Shown here: positions 62,383 through 64,000 of the stretch, in pieces
Numbering within the stretch: position 1 is the stretch's first letter
Layout of the letters: each line of letters begins with the position of its first letter
Origin: Xiphophorus maculatus
Taxonomy: Eukaryota; Chordata; Actinopteri; Cyprinodontiformes; Poeciliidae
NCBI RefSeq assembly: GCF_002775205.1
Contig: NC_036456.1
Coordinates: 23,759,968 to 23,823,967 of the forward strand
DNA length: 64,000 bases
Direction: 5' to 3'
Program-made: the position numbers and the translations under genes
The notes under the pieces: generated by a model
Databases searched by the model: none
What the model was told of the DNA's origin: nothing
What the model saw: the letters and a program-made list of their open reading frames with translations, nothing else

Positions 62383-64000
62383 ATGGAGCAGCCAGGAAAT
62401 CAGATGGATTCCATAACATTCTCCTGTTCCATCTGTTTGGATCAACTGAAGAATCCGGTGACTATTCCCTGTGGACACAGCTACTGCATGAACTGCATTA
62501 AAGACTTCTGGGATGGAGACGATCAGAGGGGAATCTACAGCTGCCCTCAGTGCAGACAGAAATCCAAACTGAGACCTGTCTTGGTGAAAAATGTGCTGTT
62601 AGCAGAGTTGGTGGAGGATCTGAAGAAAACTGGACTCCAAGCTGCTCCAGCTGATCACTGCTATGCTGGACCTGAAGATGTGGCCTGTGACGTCTGCACT
62701 GGGAGGAAGATGAAAGCTGTCAAGTCCTGTCTGGTGTGTTTAGTTTCTTACTGTCAGACTCATATTAAACATCACTATGAGGTGCCTGCACTGAAAAAAC
62801 ACCAACTTTTCAACCCCTCCAAGAAACTCCATGAGAGCCTCAGTTCTCTTCATGATGACATGATGAAGATCTTAATGAATGAATTTGAAACAGTCTCGGC
62901 TGCAGCAGAAAGAGCTGAGAAGCAGAAGAAGCTCCAGGAGAGTCGACAACAAATCCAGCAGAGAATCCAGGACCAAGAGAAAGATGTGAAGCTGCTTCAA
63001 CAGGAGGTGGAGGCCATCAATGTCTCTGCTGATAAAGCAGTGGAGGACAGTGAGAAGATCTTCACTGAGCTGATCCGTCTCCTCCAGAAAAGAAGCTCTG
63101 ATGTGAAGCAGCAGATCAGATCCCAGCAGGAAACTGAAGTGAGTCGAGTCAAAGATGTTCAGGAGAAGCTGGAGCAGGAGATCACTGAGCTGAAGAGGAA
63201 AGATGCTGAGCTGGAGCAGCTCTCACACACAGAGGATCACAACCAGTTTCTCCTCAACTACCCCTCACTGCCAGCACTCAGTGAGTCTACACACTCATCC
63301 AGCATCAACATCCGTCCTCTGAGACACTTTGAGGACGTGACAGCAGCTGTGTCAGAGCTCACAGACAAACTACAGGACATCCTGAGAGACTCATGGACAA
63401 ACATCTCTCAGAAATTCAGTGAGGTTGATGTTCTACTGTCAGAACCAGAACCAAAGACCAGAGATGAATTCTTAAAATATTCAACAGAAATAACTCTGGA
63501 TCCAAACTCAGCACACACACATCTGTTATTAACTGAGGGGAACAAAAAAGTAACAATAATGAAACAACAACAATCTTTCTCTCATCATCCTGACAGATTT
63601 ACATTTTATGATCAAGTTTTGGGCATCCAGAGTCTGACTGGACGTTGTTACTGGGAGGTGGAGTGGAGAGCTGAAGCAATCCATGTTGCTGTTTCCTACA
63701 AGGACATCAGCAGAGACGGGACTTCAGATGAATGTGTGTTTGGATTCAATGACAAATCTTGGGTGTTAAGTTGTTACACAAAGGGTTATACATCTTTACA
63801 CAACAGAGTTAAAACTCCAGTACCAGGTCCAGTTTCCTCCAGAATAGGAGTGTACCTGGACCACAGAGCAGGTATTCTCTCTTTCTACAACGTCTCTGGA
63901 ACCATGACTCTCCTCCACAGAGTCCAGACCAGATTCACTCAGCCTCTATATGCTGGGGTCCGACTTTTTGATCTGGGAGACTGTGCAGAGTTCAAAATAG
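62383..64000 (+). CDS. TRIM16-like/finTRIM-like E gene, B-box 2 deleted, 3' end outside the window
   Basis: The frame opens at ATG 62383 (MEQPGNQMDS) and stays open for 539 codons to the window edge. RING (C15, C18, C30, H32, C35, C38, C54, C57) and B-box 1 (CDVCTGRK) are complete. B-box 2 is not: the first cysteine is Ser154, and about 48 nt are missing in frame after ATGAAGATC (62866 onward), removing the remaining cysteines and both final histidines. Coiled coil and PRY-SPRY (from about residue 366: EITLDPNS, CYWEVEW, GVYLDHRAG) are intact. The copy therefore looks expressed and selected rather than dead, but with altered B-box geometry. The natural stop probably lies only a few codons beyond the window, judging by the paralogues. 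Confidence 0.88.
   Translation, partial: MEQPGNQMDSITFSCSICLDQLKNPVTIPCGHSYCMNCIKDFWDGDDQRGIYSCPQCRQKSKLRPVLVKNVLLAELVEDLKKTGLQAAPADHCYAGPEDVACDVCTGRKMKAVKSCLVCLVSYCQTHIKHHYEVPALKKHQLFNPSKKLHESLSSLHDDMMKILMNEFETVSAAAERAEKQKKLQESRQQIQQRIQDQEKDVKLLQQEVEAINVSADKAVEDSEKIFTELIRLLQKRSSDVKQQIRSQQETEVSRVKDVQEKLEQEITELKRKDAELEQLSHTEDHNQFLLNYPSLPALSESTHSSSINIRPLRHFEDVTAAVSELTDKLQDILRDSWTNISQKFSEVDVLLSEPEPKTRDEFLKYSTEITLDPNSAHTHLLLTEGNKKVTIMKQQQSFSHHPDRFTFYDQVLGIQSLTGRCYWEVEWRAEAIHVAVSYKDISRDGTSDECVFGFNDKSWVLSCYTKGYTSLHNRVKTPVPGPVSSRIGVYLDHRAGILSFYNVSGTMTLLHRVQTRFTQPLYAGVRLFDLGDCAEFKI

Overview
The window is AT-rich genomic DNA from a teleost fish, probably a percomorph; species cannot be fixed from the sequence. 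The evidence is the fish-type NLR architecture (short Ser/Pro-rich N-terminal exons, RING-like exon, FISNA-NACHT exon, 174-bp LRR exons, 47-bp linker exon, PRY-SPRY exon), a tandem array of TRIM16-like/finTRIM-like genes, compact intron-containing genes with GT-AG junctions, and fish-type transposon debris.

Region 1 (1-18.8 kb) is an NLR-B30.2 cluster. The 3' end of one NLR gene (exons 200-358, 431-477, 791-1317) is followed by a complete eight-exon NLR gene (5834-15200, 1021 aa). All its exon phases join without a break. Its third intron holds a 2.65-kb block bounded by CACTA-like inverted ends and TA dinucleotides (8241-10889). Inside that block is an opposite-strand, multi-exon gene-like sequence. 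Solo-LTR-like elements, a Tc1-like transposase relic, an L2-type LINE tail and several hairpins fill the spacers.

Region 2 (18.8-39 kb) is a complete doublecortin-like kinase gene, best matched to dclk2. It has a GC-rich 5' end and noncoding first exon, 15 coding exons and 725 aa, with two DCX domains, a Ser/Pro-rich linker and a CaMK-type kinase domain with all catalytic motifs. Its introns carry microsatellites, MITEs, an LTR-like insertion with five 68-bp tandem repeats, and several RFX X-box-like palindromes.

Region 3 (39-46.7 kb) is gene-free and dominated by short inverted-repeat transposons, including three copies of a TA-flanked CACTG element.

Region 4 (46.7-64 kb) is a head-to-tail array of five TRIM (RING, B-box, coiled coil, PRY-SPRY) genes on the + strand. 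Three are intact single-exon genes. The fourth is a pseudogene broken by an early stop, by about 185 bp of 28S rRNA gene sequence inserted after the RING, and by loss of its 3' half. The fifth runs off the window and has lost its second B-box through in-frame deletions. Their coiled-coil segment is almost identical in DNA across paralogues while the ends diverge, suggesting gene conversion.

Functionally, both flanking families are expected to act in cytosolic innate immunity and share the B30.2 (PRY-SPRY) recognition domain; dclk2 is an unrelated microtubule-associated kinase between the two clusters. The most unusual items are the 28S-rDNA insertion, the transposon-bounded nested gene in the NLR intron, and the in-frame loss of B-box 2.
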